Positions 1-7,887 of a stretch of 19,374 nt of DNA are shown here, piece by piece. Source of the stretch: Burkholderiales bacterium (GTDB taxonomy: Bacteria; Pseudomonadota; Gammaproteobacteria; Burkholderiales; Usitatibacteraceae); assembly GCA_025350945.1 (NCBI GenBank), contig JANXWW010000148.1, positions 1 to 19,374 of the forward strand. The letters are read 5' to 3'. The position numbers and the translations under genes were made by a program. The notes below the pieces were generated by a model. That model did no database searches and was not told the origin of the DNA. It saw only the letters and a list, made by a program, of their open reading frames with translations. Position 1 is the first letter of the stretch. Each line of letters starts with the position of its first letter.

Positions 1-30
1 GAGCATTACCATTTCGGCTATTCGCGCCGC

Positions 31-1350
31 TTAGCCACGCTCCACCATCAACGTCACCCGCGCCTCCAGCCCGCCACCCACGCGTGGCAAAAGCTGTAAC
101 GCGCCGCCGTGAATTTTGGCGATGCGCTCAACGATGGCCAAACCTAATCCTGCGCCAGACGCGCCACTGCGGGCGGCATCAAGGCGCGTGAAAGGCTGCT
201 TCAAACGCTCTATATCAGCAGCTGGAATGCCGGCGCCGCGATCCAGCACGGAGAGGAAAATTTCGTTGTTATTTTTTGCGGTGCGCACGGTAATGTCCGG
301 GCCCGCATGTTTCACGGCGTTGTCGATCAGATTTCCCAGTACACGGCGAACCGCCATGGCACGTAATTTCACAGAAGGTACGGGGCCAAGCTCAAGCGAA
401 ACTTTGGCCCCTGATCTTTCGGCGCGATTGGCGGCATCGCGTACCAGCGCGTTTACGTCAACCGGTGCCAGCGATTCGCGACTTTCATCACGCGCGAAAT
501 CCATGAATTGCTCGATCACATCATTGATATCTTCAATATCTTTTTCCAGATCATCACGCGTTGTTTTATCTGCCGGCAACATTTCAATGCCCAGCCGCAA
601 ACGCGAAAGTGGGGTGCGCAAATCGTGCGAGACGCCAGCTAAAAACGTTGCGCGCTCGCGTTCAACGGTGGCCAGGTCTTCACGCATTTGATTGAACGCG
701 ACCGATACCGCGCGAACTTCCGAAGGCCCGATTTCGGCAACCGGTTCAGGATTTTTCCCCTGTCCGAATTGACGCGCCGCATCGGCTAACTGGCGAAGCG
801 GGCGATTGACACGCCCCAGTACAAACACGGCACCCGCGAGTGCGAGCAAGCCGCCGAATACGCCCCATCCAGCCCAGGCCCAGGAAAAATCCTGCTGCAC
901 TAGATGATTGCGTGGAAAGACCACCCAGAACGGTGAGCCAGCGGCGGATATTTTTGCGACAAAGGTTTCGGGCGCATCCGGCTTATTGCGTGGGCGAATG
1001 AAAAAATCGGCATCATCGCCAAAATCATTTTTCAAGCGCTGACGAACAATGCGCAGCACTGGAAAATCCGGTGCCAGCTCCAGTGGCTCGTCGGTGCGCG
1101 GACGCACCACACGAATGCCGCGCTCTTCACGCAGACGCTTGATAAATTCCTGATGCTGATCCGGCGGAATCGATTCGAGTGCGGTGCGAACCGTGCGCAA
1201 TTGGGTCATGAAGCCAATCGCAATGAGTTGCACGCGCGGCGCATTGGTGTAATAGCGAAACAGTAAAACCGATACGATCTGGCTTGCAATCAGCGCAACC
1301 AGAATCACCAGTACAATGCGGGCGAGCAACGATTTCGGAATGAGGCTCAT
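31..1350 (-). CDS. envZ: EnvZ-type sensor histidine kinase
   Basis: A 439-residue inner-membrane sensor kinase that should autophosphorylate and pass phosphate to the OmpR-type regulator encoded just upstream. Visible in order: a first membrane segment (about 10-32), a periplasmic region (33-155), a second membrane segment (about 158-180), a HAMP linker starting with NRPLRQLADAA (182-200), the dimerisation/phosphoacceptor motif VSHDLRTPLSRLRL with His242, an N-box NLIDNAVKH (Asn344), the G1 box DRGAGIP (370-376) and the G2 box GAGLGLAIV (about 399-407). The phosphoacceptor segment is almost the E. coli EnvZ one, and length fits the family. The ATG start lies 18 bases after the regulator stop with no clear Shine-Dalgarno, so translation is probably coupled to it. 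The stimulus cannot be told from sequence. EnvZ is a family-level name; orthology to the osmosensor is inference. Confidence 0.93.
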   Translation of the reverse strand: MSLIPKSLLARIVLVILVALIASQIVSVLLFRYYTNAPRVQLIAIGFMTQLRTVRTALESIPPDQHQEFIKRLREERGIRVVRPRTDEPLELAPDFPVLRIVRQRLKNDFGDDADFFIRPRNKPDAPETFVAKISAAGSPFWVVFPRNHLVQQDFSWAWAGWGVFGGLLALAGAVFVLGRVNRPLRQLADAARQFGQGKNPEPVAEIGPSEVRAVSVAFNQMREDLATVERERATFLAGVSHDLRTPLSRLRLGIEMLPADKTTRDDLEKDIEDINDVIEQFMDFARDESRESLAPVDVNALVRDAANRAERSGAKVSLELGPVPSVKLRAMAVRRVLGNLIDNAVKHAGPDITVRTAKNNNEIFLSVLDRGAGIPAADIERLKQPFTRLDAARSGASGAGLGLAIVERIAKIHGGALQLLPRVGGGLEARVTLMVERG

Positions 1351-1368
1351 GATGTGCAGTCGGAATTC

Positions 1369-2115
1369 CTAAGCGTGTTTTTTGCCATCAGGGACAAACA
1401 CATAACCCAGTCCCCACACCGTTTGTATATAGCGCGGATTGCTCGGGTCTTCGCCGAGCAGTCGGCGCAGCCGCGAGACCTGTACATCAATGGCGCGATC
1501 AAAGGTATCGTGTTCACGACCGCGCGCCAGCTCGGTGAGCTTGTCGCGCGATAGAGGTGAGCGCGCGTGCTGCACCAATACTTTTAACAAGCCAAATTCG
1601 CCGGTGGTCATGCCAAGCGCTGCGTTATCTTTGGTCAGTTCGCGCGTGCCGAGATTTAATTTGAACGCCCCGAATTCAATAATTTCATCCGTCTCACTCG
1701 GCGCACCCGGTGCCGCCAATGGTGCCTGGCGGCGCAACACAGCGTTAATTCGTGCCACCAGTTCACGCGGATTAAATGGCTTAGCAATGTAATCGTCTGC
1801 ACCCATTTCAAGACCGACGATGCGATCCACATCATCACCCTTGGCGGTGAGCATGATGATTGGAATATTGGATTCAGCGCCCGCCGAGCCGCGCAATCTT
1901 CTACACACCGCGAAACCATCTTCGGTTGGCAGCATTACATCAAGCACCACCAGATCGTAACGATTACGGGTGAACGCGCGTTCCATCGCCGAGCCATCGG
2001 GCACGGTATCGGCGGCAAAGCCTTGCTCGGTTAAATAACGTTTCAGTAAATCGCGAAGACGTAAATCATCATCAACAACGAGAATGCGATGGCGGGGGGG
2101 AATGTTATTTGTCAT
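1369..2115 (-). CDS. ompR: OmpR-type response regulator
   Basis: A cytoplasmic transcription factor, partner of the adjacent kinase. The receiver domain has the acidic pocket VVDDD (13-17), phosphoacceptor Asp59 in VVLDVMLP, and the conserved Lys in DDYIAKPF. The second half is an OmpR/PhoB winged helix with the recognition-helix stretch IDVQVSRLRRLLGEDP and the C-terminal wing WGLGYVFVPDG. The N-terminus (ILVVDDDLRLRDLL) is close to E. coli OmpR. I chose the ATG at 2115 (MTNNIPPRHR), giving 248 residues. An in-frame TTG at 2133 would add six residues and has an AGG about 10 bases upstream, so it cannot be excluded. Transcribed first in a two-gene operon with the kinase. The divergent region upstream carries a spaced inverted repeat that could be an operator. 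Confidence 0.94.
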   Translation of the reverse strand: MTNNIPPRHRILVVDDDLRLRDLLKRYLTEQGFAADTVPDGSAMERAFTRNRYDLVVLDVMLPTEDGFAVCRRLRGSAGAESNIPIIMLTAKGDDVDRIVGLEMGADDYIAKPFNPRELVARINAVLRRQAPLAAPGAPSETDEIIEFGAFKLNLGTRELTKDNAALGMTTGEFGLLKVLVQHARSPLSRDKLTELARGREHDTFDRAIDVQVSRLRRLLGEDPSNPRYIQTVWGLGYVFVPDGKKHA

Positions 2116-2208
2116 AGGTTCGATATTAGGCAAGTTCTGACCTGCGAAAGCACCAATGTTGAAGCCAGTTGTAAGTAAATGTTATTAAAAGCCTGCAATT
2201 GGGCATTC

Positions 2209-2239
2209 GGTTACACCACGTTACTGAGAGGCTGTAACC
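2209..2239. promoter_or_regulatory. Spaced inverted repeat in the ompR/EF-hand divergent region
   Basis: GGTTACA (2209-2215) and its exact complement TGTAACC (2233-2239) are separated by 17 bases, about 94 bases before the OmpR-type start and 140 bases before the EF-hand gene. The arms resemble the GTTACA element found in several known OmpR sites. A role as an operator for the neighbouring regulator is inference. A DNA or RNA hairpin is the other option; no T-tract follows. Confidence 0.3.
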
Positions 2240-2368
2240 CGAAACACTTTACTGCGTTGATTTGGGTATCTTGTCGTTGTAGGTTTGGTTTTTTAATGCG
2301 CAGTTTTCAAAGCGCTGCTACAGCACTTAGCCGAGTCAACAGTAACAACGATTAAATCACTTACTTAT

Positions 2369-2372
2369 GGAG
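2369..2372 (+). promoter_or_regulatory. Ribosome binding site deciding the EF-hand gene start
   Basis: GGAG lies six bases before the ATG at 2379. It overlaps the upstream in-frame ATG at 2367, which itself has no Shine-Dalgarno. This favours 2379 and gives the protein a normal MKLLK signal-peptide start. Confidence 0.7.
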
Positions 2373-2378
2373 CGCACC

Positions 2379-2846
2379 ATGAAATTATTAAAATTTGTTT
2401 TCAGTATCTTAACCGTGTTGGGCACTTCCGCCACATTCAATGCTTTTGCGCAGACTACGTCTGCTGCTGCATCAGCACCACCCGCCGCCATGAAAGGTCA
2501 TGGTTTTGCGGCATTGGATAAAAACGGCGACGGCGTTATCAGCCGTGATGAAGTTGCCGCAAGGCCTAGGCTGGTCAAGATGTTCGACAAGCTCGATACC
2601 AACAAAGACGGTGTGTTGAGCAAAGACGAAATGAAAGCAGCAAAAGAGAAAATGCATGATCGGCACATGGCAAGAATGGATACGGATCGCGATGGCAAAA
2701 TTAGTCGCGCAGAAGCCGCATCGCATCCCAAGCTGGCCAAAAATTTTGACCGCATTGATACCAATGGCGACGGCTATTTGAGCAAGGAAGAGCTTACGGC
2801 GGCGCATGAGGTGGTGCACAAGGCGCGTATGGCTAAACAACCTTAG
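2379..2846 (+). CDS. Exported four-EF-hand calcium-binding protein
   Basis: A 155-residue protein with a signal peptide (MKLLKFVFSILTVLG..., likely cleaved after NAFA at 21-24), so it is probably periplasmic or secreted. It carries four EF-hand loops at residues 47-58, 73-84, 101-112 and 127-138. Each starts with Asp, has the DG pair at positions 5-6 and ends with Glu at position 12, so all four should bind Ca2+. The protein is an internal duplication: the first pair of hands aligns with the second (LDKNGDGVISRDE with MDTDRDGKISRAE; LDTNKDGVLSKDE with IDTNGDGYLSKEE). A basic tail (HKARMAKQP) ends it. It is the first gene of an apparent operon with DUF1800 and DUF1501 genes. The precise role is unknown; calcium buffering or Ca-dependent partner binding are inferences. 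Confidence 0.88.
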   Translation: MKLLKFVFSILTVLGTSATFNAFAQTTSAAASAPPAAMKGHGFAALDKNGDGVISRDEVAARPRLVKMFDKLDTNKDGVLSKDEMKAAKEKMHDRHMARMDTDRDGKISRAEAASHPKLAKNFDRIDTNGDGYLSKEELTAAHEVVHKARMAKQP

Positions 2847-2877
2847 CCGTTGATTATTGATGATGAAAGCTTACGAT

Positions 2878-4479
2878 ATGAAAAAAGCATTTCCGGTCTT
2901 GTGGCGATACATGCTGGTGGTGGTCACGTCATGCGCACTGGCCTTTTTTATCTCGCAAAATACGGTGCGGGCGGCGGACTTATCCATGGGCACCGATGCG
3001 GCCCGCCATCTGCTTAGTCGCACGGGCTTTGCCGCCACTGCTGCAGATATTCAAACATTCGCGAAACTCTCGCGCGCCGAAGCGGCGGATCAATTGGTGA
3101 AAGGTGCGGTCACCACTGCCATTGCCATTACGCCGCCGCTGCCATGGGTGAACGAGCCGCCGCTGTCGCCTAGCAGACGACAAAATATGTCGCGAGAGGA
3201 AGTTCAGGATGAGCGGAAGCTCAATAACGAACGAACCCTTGAGCTACGCGATTGGTGGTTTCGCGAAATGCTGAATACGCCATCGCCACTGACTGAAAAA
3301 ATGACGCTGTTCTGGCATAACCATTTCGCGACCAGCCAGTTAAAGGTTCGTTTTGGCGGCTTTATTTATCGACAAAATATTTTGCTACGCCGTAATGCGC
3401 TGGGTAATTTTTCCAGCCTGCTGCATGAGATGGCGCGCGATCCAGCGATGCTGCTTTATCTCGATGGTGCGAATAGCAAAAAGGATGCGCCGAACGAAAA
3501 CTTTGCGCGTGAAGTGATGGAATTATTCACTTTGGGCGAGGGCAATTACAGCGAGAAAGATATCAAGGAAGTGGCGCGTGCATTCACCGGCTGGAGCCTA
3601 GATCGCGAGACGGGTCAATTCAAATTTCGCCGCGGCATTCATGACTACAGCTATAAAACCATTTTCGGCAAGACCGGTAATTTTGAAGGCGATCAGGTGC
3701 TTGATCTGATTTTGGCGCGCCCTGAAACCGCACAATTCATCACGCGAAAATTGTGGCGTGAATTTGTTTCGCCTGAGCCGGATGAAAAAGAAGTGAAGCG
3801 CATGGCCGCGATTTTCAAGGAGAGCGACTACAACATCGGTAAGCTGATGCGCGTGATGTTATCAAGCGATGCGTTTTACGCAATGGATAATCGTGCAACG
3901 CTGATTAAGTCGCCGGTTGAATTTGTCGTTGGTACGTTAAAAACATTCGAGATTGAAGCGCAGAGCCTCAGACCGTTTGTGCTCACGGCGGCGATGTTGG
4001 GCCAGAACGTATTTGCGCCGCCCAGTGTGCGCGGCTGGCCGGGCGGCGAAGCCTGGATCAACACCGCGACTTTACTCGGGCGCAAACAATTGCTGGATCG
4101 TTTGTTTCGCAACGAGGACAGAATGGAAGTGACGGTGCGTCAAATCAACGATATGGACGATATGAACGATACGAACGATATGAACAATATGGCCAATATG
4201 GCCGCCAGAATAGGTGAGCCTAGTCAAGGCCCACCCGGCAAAGAGGGCCGCATGGCTCGGCAGATGGAGCGATCCATGGGGGGAATCAAATGGAATCTGG
4301 ATGCATGGTCGCACCATTTTGTTGAGCAACGTGGTGTCACCGCGAAGCAGGATATGACACAAGTGTTGTTAGCAATCGCACCACAGGCCGCATCACAATC
4401 AACCCCGCAACCAGTCTCGGACAATCCAGCTGACTGGGCGCGACAGCTAGTAGCTGATCCTGCATACCAATTGAAATAA
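2878..4479 (+). CDS. DUF1800 family exported protein
   Basis: About 533 residues from the chosen ATG. Recognised as DUF1800 by NFAREVMELFTLGEGNYS, the following DIKEVARAFTGW, the QFITRKLWREFVSPEP stretch and the PPSVRGWPGGEAWIN segment near the C-terminal third. The N-terminus MKKAFPVLWRYML plus a hydrophobic stretch ending NTVRA looks like a signal peptide. ATGs at 2860 and 2863 are also in frame; 2878 gives the more typical MKK n-region and has a GAAAG 9 bases upstream. The gene follows the EF-hand gene by about 31 bases and precedes DUF1501 by 38, a pairing known in many bacteria. Biochemical function is unknown. Unusual here: an Asn/Asp/Met-rich insert (about residues 423-443) made by a 9-base repeat, followed by a Gly/Pro-rich linker, before the C-terminal end. 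Confidence 0.9.
   Translation: MKKAFPVLWRYMLVVVTSCALAFFISQNTVRAADLSMGTDAARHLLSRTGFAATAADIQTFAKLSRAEAADQLVKGAVTTAIAITPPLPWVNEPPLSPSRRQNMSREEVQDERKLNNERTLELRDWWFREMLNTPSPLTEKMTLFWHNHFATSQLKVRFGGFIYRQNILLRRNALGNFSSLLHEMARDPAMLLYLDGANSKKDAPNENFAREVMELFTLGEGNYSEKDIKEVARAFTGWSLDRETGQFKFRRGIHDYSYKTIFGKTGNFEGDQVLDLILARPETAQFITRKLWREFVSPEPDEKEVKRMAAIFKESDYNIGKLMRVMLSSDAFYAMDNRATLIKSPVEFVVGTLKTFEIEAQSLRPFVLTAAMLGQNVFAPPSVRGWPGGEAWINTATLLGRKQLLDRLFRNEDRMEVTVRQINDMDDMNDTNDMNNMANMAARIGEPSQGPPGKEGRMARQMERSMGGIKWNLDAWSHHFVEQRGVTAKQDMTQVLLAIAPQAASQSTPQPVSDNPADWARQLVADPAYQLK
4147..4200 (+). repeat. Six-copy 9-base in-frame tandem repeat
   Basis: Six consecutive 9-base units with consensus AACGATATG: AACGATATG, GACGATATG, AACGATACG, AACGATATG, AACAATATG, GCCAATATG. 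They sit in frame inside the DUF1800 gene and encode tripeptides of the form (N/D/A)(D/N)(M/T). The unit length is a multiple of three, so copy-number changes would lengthen or shorten the protein without breaking the frame. Confidence 0.9.
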
Positions 4480-4505
4480 GTCACTGCGAATAACGAAAAA
4501 AATTT

Positions 4506-4510
4506 AGGAG
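4506..4510 (+). promoter_or_regulatory. Ribosome binding site of the DUF1501 gene
   Basis: AGGAG seven bases before the ATG at 4518. It is stronger than the sites of the two upstream operon genes. Confidence 0.75.
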
Positions 4511-4517
4511 AATAATA

Positions 4518-5699
4518 ATGAATCGGCGACATTTTCTGGCATCAAGTATTTTGGCGGCGGGTGCGCCGTTGGTGGGCAAGTTCAACGGTGTTGCGTGGGC
4601 CGCTCCAGCCGTTACTGAAGTCAATTCACTTTATCGTAATTTGCTGCTGCTGGTTGAGTTGAAAGGCGCTAACGATGGCTTGAATACCGTGATCCCGTAC
4701 ACCGATCCGGTCTATGCGCAATTGCGTCCCAGGATTGCGATTGCAGGCGATCAGGCACTGAAAATTTCAGATCGCGAAGGCCTGCATCCGAGCCTTGACC
4801 CGTTAATGGCGCTGTGGAGAAATAAAGAGCTGGCGGTAGTGCAGGGCGTGGGTTATCCCGCACCCAATCTGTCGCATTTTCGCTCTATCGATATTTGGGA
4901 TACGGCTTCGAAAAGTGAAGAGTATCTGGACGCAGGCTGGCTCGCGCGCACCTTCGCAGCGGTGCCAACACCGAGGCAATTTGCAGCCGATGGCGTGATC
5001 GTGGGGTCAAGCAATATGGGGCCGCTATCGGGCGTGGGCGTGCGCTCGATCACGCTTAGCGACACGCAACAATTTTTGCGCCAAGCCAGGCTCGCCAAGC
5101 CGCTTGTCGATGAGCGCAACGCGGCATTAAAACATCTCATGTCGGTGGAGGCCGAAATTGTTCACGCCGCATCAAAGCTCAATGCCAACTATCAATTCAA
5201 AACCGAATTTCCAAAAGGCGCATTTGGCAATCAGGTACGTACCGCCGCGCAAATGGTCGCGAGCAATGCAGGCATGGCGACAATTCGATTGACACTCGGC
5301 AGTTTCGACACGCACGCCGGCCAGCTCGGCGCGCACGCGAATTTGCTTAAAGAATTAGCCGAAGGCATTGCCGCATTCAAGGCCGCAATGATCGAGCTGA
5401 ATCGCTGGGATTCAACCATGGTGATGACCTATTCCGAATTCGGTCGTCGCCCCAAAGAAAACCAAAGCGGTGGCACCGATCACGGCACCGCCAGTGCGCA
5501 TTTTGTAGCAGGCGGGCGTGTCATCGGCGGTCTGTACGGACAAGCGCCGCAACTAAATCGATTGGACGGCAGCGGCAATCTGGCGCATGCGGTGGATTTC
5601 AGAAGCCTGTACGCGACCGTGATCGAGCAATGGTGGGGCGGGAATGCAACGCCGATTTTGCATGGCAAGTTTGAGAAGCTGCATTTGCTGAAGGCCTAA
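4518..5699 (+). CDS. DUF1501 family Tat-exported protein
   Basis: A 393-residue protein that starts MNRRHFLASSILAAGAP, a twin-arginine signal, with a likely cleavage after GVAWA (near residue 28). It should therefore be exported folded. DUF1501 members are related to the alkaline phosphatase/sulfatase superfamily. Family-typical stretches seen are LLVELKGANDGLNTVIPY (about 43-60), the PNLSHFRSIDIWDTA region, GSFDTHAGQ (about 257-265), and the C-terminal TYSEFGRRPKEN then GTDHGTASAHFVAGG. Conserved His and Asp in GTDHG and FDTH could bind metal or act catalytically, but no activity is established. A good AGGAG fixes the start. It is the last gene of the EF-hand/DUF1800/DUF1501 operon; I see no strong terminator between it and the convergent gene that follows. 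Confidence 0.92.
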   Translation: MNRRHFLASSILAAGAPLVGKFNGVAWAAPAVTEVNSLYRNLLLLVELKGANDGLNTVIPYTDPVYAQLRPRIAIAGDQALKISDREGLHPSLDPLMALWRNKELAVVQGVGYPAPNLSHFRSIDIWDTASKSEEYLDAGWLARTFAAVPTPRQFAADGVIVGSSNMGPLSGVGVRSITLSDTQQFLRQARLAKPLVDERNAALKHLMSVEAEIVHAASKLNANYQFKTEFPKGAFGNQVRTAAQMVASNAGMATIRLTLGSFDTHAGQLGAHANLLKELAEGIAAFKAAMIELNRWDSTMVMTYSEFGRRPKENQSGGTDHGTASAHFVAGGRVIGGLYGQAPQLNRLDGSGNLAHAVDFRSLYATVIEQWWGGNATPILHGKFEKLHLLKA

Positions 5700-5733
5700 T
5701 TGACGTTGTATCAAAATAAGGCATAACGGCCCG

Positions 5734-6591
5734 TCATTTTAAATACGGCACCGCGTCAACCAGCTTGTAGCCTGGCATCAAGCTGACAAAATGGCGCAGC
5801 CAAAAGTTGTGGCCTGCACCGTAAAGCACCAGAATTTTATCGCCTGGCTTTGCAATCAAGTTTAGTTTCGCAAAAATTTTTGCGTTGCGTTGATACCAGC
5901 CCGCATTGAGTTCTGCGCCGATTTGTGATTTTTGGTCGCCGACAGACAAAAGCGGATAATAGAATGTCCGCATCTCTCCCATGGCGCGTTGCGGCTTGTT
6001 AATATCCGATAATAGTTGTATGACGGTTTTGGTTTTCTGGGCTTTCTCGAATTCCGCTGTGACTGCTTTCCCCCATTCAAGCCCGCCTGCCATCAGATTT
6101 CCTTGGTTATTTGCCTTCGCAAATGCATTCAGCTTTTCGTAGGGGAAATAATCAATTGTCTCGCTCTGCTCATCAATCGCGTAAACAATTTTATGCCCAA
6201 GCTGATGTGCAAGTCGGTAGCCGATTTGCGTAATCTCGTTTGCGTCAGTGAGCAACGAGGCCGTGATAAATTTTTCGAAATCATCAGTGGTCATGCCGGG
6301 CTGCTTGGCGACCATCTCCACCGCGATTTTATTAGGCTTGAATGTCGCCAGGCGATTGACTGCGGCCGCCAACTGCTTTTGTTTTTCTGGCGTAAGCACG
6401 CTATCGACTTTCGCGTTGTTCACATCGAGCCCCGGGTTGCCCATGTGATAGGTGCCGACGATCATGACTTCAATCGGCGCAACCGCCTTCACTATAGGCT
6501 GACTTTGAGCTGCCGGAGAAAAACTGATAGTGGCTAACACCATGAAGATAAACGCGGAATACTGATTGACGCTACGAAGTATGTGTTGCAT
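5734..6591 (-). CDS. Secreted TraB/TIKI-like (DUF5694-type) protein
   Basis: A 285-residue protein from the ATG at 6591. The N-terminus MQHILRSVNQ followed by a hydrophobic stretch ending PAAQSQ is a signal peptide, so it is likely periplasmic. It has two GxxH motifs, GTYH at 46-49 and GAGH at 258-261, plus a conserved Glu at 92 in KIAVEM. This is the signature layout of the TraB/PrgY/TIKI superfamily, in which the His and Glu are thought to bind metal in a hydrolase/protease-like fold. The wider stretch MIVGTYHMGNPG fits DUF5694. A longer frame reaches back to 6651, but the GGGAG before 6591 and the signal peptide favour the shorter form. It converges on the DUF1501 gene and diverges from the LytS-like kinase. 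The substrate is unknown; peptidase activity is inference. Confidence 0.78.
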   Translation of the reverse strand: MQHILRSVNQYSAFIFMVLATISFSPAAQSQPIVKAVAPIEVMIVGTYHMGNPGLDVNNAKVDSVLTPEKQKQLAAAVNRLATFKPNKIAVEMVAKQPGMTTDDFEKFITASLLTDANEITQIGYRLAHQLGHKIVYAIDEQSETIDYFPYEKLNAFAKANNQGNLMAGGLEWGKAVTAEFEKAQKTKTVIQLLSDINKPQRAMGEMRTFYYPLLSVGDQKSQIGAELNAGWYQRNAKIFAKLNLIAKPGDKILVLYGAGHNFWLRHFVSLMPGYKLVDAVPYLK

Positions 6592-6595
6592 GTAG

Positions 6596-6600
6596 CTCCC
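6596..6600 (-). promoter_or_regulatory. Ribosome binding site deciding the TraB-like gene start
   Basis: On the minus strand GGGAG lies four bases before the ATG at 6591, supporting this internal start over the upstream in-frame ATG at 6651. Confidence 0.6.
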
Positions 6601-6791
6601 GGATGTTGATTGAATGACATTGCCGACAAGTTGTAGCGCGATCTCAAGCATTGTGAGTTTAAATCAGACATGGCTTAGACGTGATCATTACTCGCCTTAG
6701 ATTTACGTTTCAAACCAAAAAAACCTCAATTCGCACCACGCCATAACTATTTTGCCGAAACTTGCGCGACAATCAATTATTGAAATTCAAC

Positions 6792-6797
6792 AGGTGA
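6792..6797 (+). promoter_or_regulatory. Ribosome binding site of the LytS-like kinase gene
   Basis: AGGTGA sits six bases before the ATG at 6804. It decides between this ATG and the in-frame TTG at 6801. Confidence 0.6.
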
Positions 6798-6803
6798 TAG
6801 TTG

Positions 6804-7877
6804 ATGCGTCGGTTCTGGAGTTTGTATGCGGCGAGCTGGGTGCCATTAGTGCTTTTCTATGCGGCGGCCACGCAGAACAATGCCGTGTTTAAAGGGGAGC
6901 TGCAGATTATTGACGCGCTTATTGGCGCAGCTTGGTCGCTGGCTACTGCGCCTTTCCTGCTGGCGCTGGTATGGCCACTGACGGGCTGGCTGAACCGGCG
7001 GCGCAGTGGGCCTATGTTTACGGTGATGATTCACACGGTGGCCGCGGTGGCGTTCGTCATTAGCTGGCATGCCATCATATTTGTGATTGCCACTTATTTC
7101 TTTAGCCCTGAAAATGCCAAGCAGGCCGCCCAGAGCTTTTTTGTCTGGCAGGGAATGTGGGGATTGATGATGTACGCCGTTGTGGCTGGCGTGTTCCACG
7201 CCGTGCGCGCGGTGGAGGCTGCGCGCAGGCAAGCGGTTGCGACCGCACAAGCCGAGACATTATTGATGCGATCTGAACTGGTTGCGCTACGCAATAAACT
7301 GAATCCCCATTTTCTTTTTAACACACTGCATTCCATCATCGCACTCACGCGCAAAGATGCGACGGCCGCCGAAACCGCGCTGCTGAAATTTTCCGACATG
7401 CTGCGCTATGTGCTGGAGACGGAAAAGAGCGGCGTCGATATGGTGAGGCTGGAAGATGAGCTGCAATTTGTGCGCGATTATCTGGATCTGGAGGCGTTGC
7501 GATTAGGCAATCGCCTGAGCGTTAGCTGGCAAATTGATGACAACGCCAAACCACATTTGGTGCCGTCATTGAGCGTGCAACCGTTGGTTGAAAACAGCAT
7601 CAAACATGCATTCAACCCTCGCGTGCAGGAGGGAATTTTGACGATCAGCGCCAGGCTTGATCCAGCACAGAATCGCCTTTTAATTGGTGTCACCGATGAT
7701 GGGCCCGGCTGTGAATGGGCGGCGATTGGCGAATCGAAAGGCCTGGGCGTGCGGACGGTAGAGCGACGACTGAAGCTGGAATATCGCGACCGCGCGACGT
7801 TCAATATTGCGACCGCACCCAGAGCAGGATTTCATGTGCAGATAGCGATTCCCACCATGCAAAACCAACCAATTTAA
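6804..7877 (+). CDS. LytS/YehU-type membrane histidine kinase
   Basis: A 357-residue sensor kinase. Four hydrophobic segments (about 8-24, 36-58, 72-99 and 112-135) form a membrane sensor with little periplasmic mass, followed by a short coiled linker (133-160). The His_kinase domain (PF06580 type) is recognised by LRNKLNPHFLFNTLHSI with phosphoacceptor His169. The ATPase domain follows, with QPLVENSIKHA (Asn264), TDDGPG (297-302) and KGLGVRTVERRL (about 312-323). It should phosphorylate the LytTR regulator whose gene starts 10 bases after its stop. The membrane part resembles short 4-TM sensors of this kinase class, and no ligand can be inferred. Confidence 0.92.
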   Translation: MRRFWSLYAASWVPLVLFYAAATQNNAVFKGELQIIDALIGAAWSLATAPFLLALVWPLTGWLNRRRSGPMFTVMIHTVAAVAFVISWHAIIFVIATYFFSPENAKQAAQSFFVWQGMWGLMMYAVVAGVFHAVRAVEAARRQAVATAQAETLLMRSELVALRNKLNPHFLFNTLHSIIALTRKDATAAETALLKFSDMLRYVLETEKSGVDMVRLEDELQFVRDYLDLEALRLGNRLSVSWQIDDNAKPHLVPSLSVQPLVENSIKHAFNPRVQEGILTISARLDPAQNRLLIGVTDDGPGCEWAAIGESKGLGVRTVERRLKLEYRDRATFNIATAPRAGFHVQIAIPTMQNQPI

Positions 7878-7887
7878 AAATAAAATC

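Noticed and set aside
116..691. 191-residue open frame on the plus strand
   Set aside because: Antisense to the catalytic half of the EnvZ-type kinase, with a Ser/Arg-rich composition and no ribosome site.
2367..2378. Upstream ATG of the EF-hand gene
   Set aside because: It overlaps the GGAG ribosome site for the ATG at 2379 and adds charged residues before a normal signal peptide.
5700..5733. Terminator between DUF1501 and the TraB-like gene
   Set aside because: Only a 4-base ACGG/CCGT pairing with a one-base loop is present; too weak to call.
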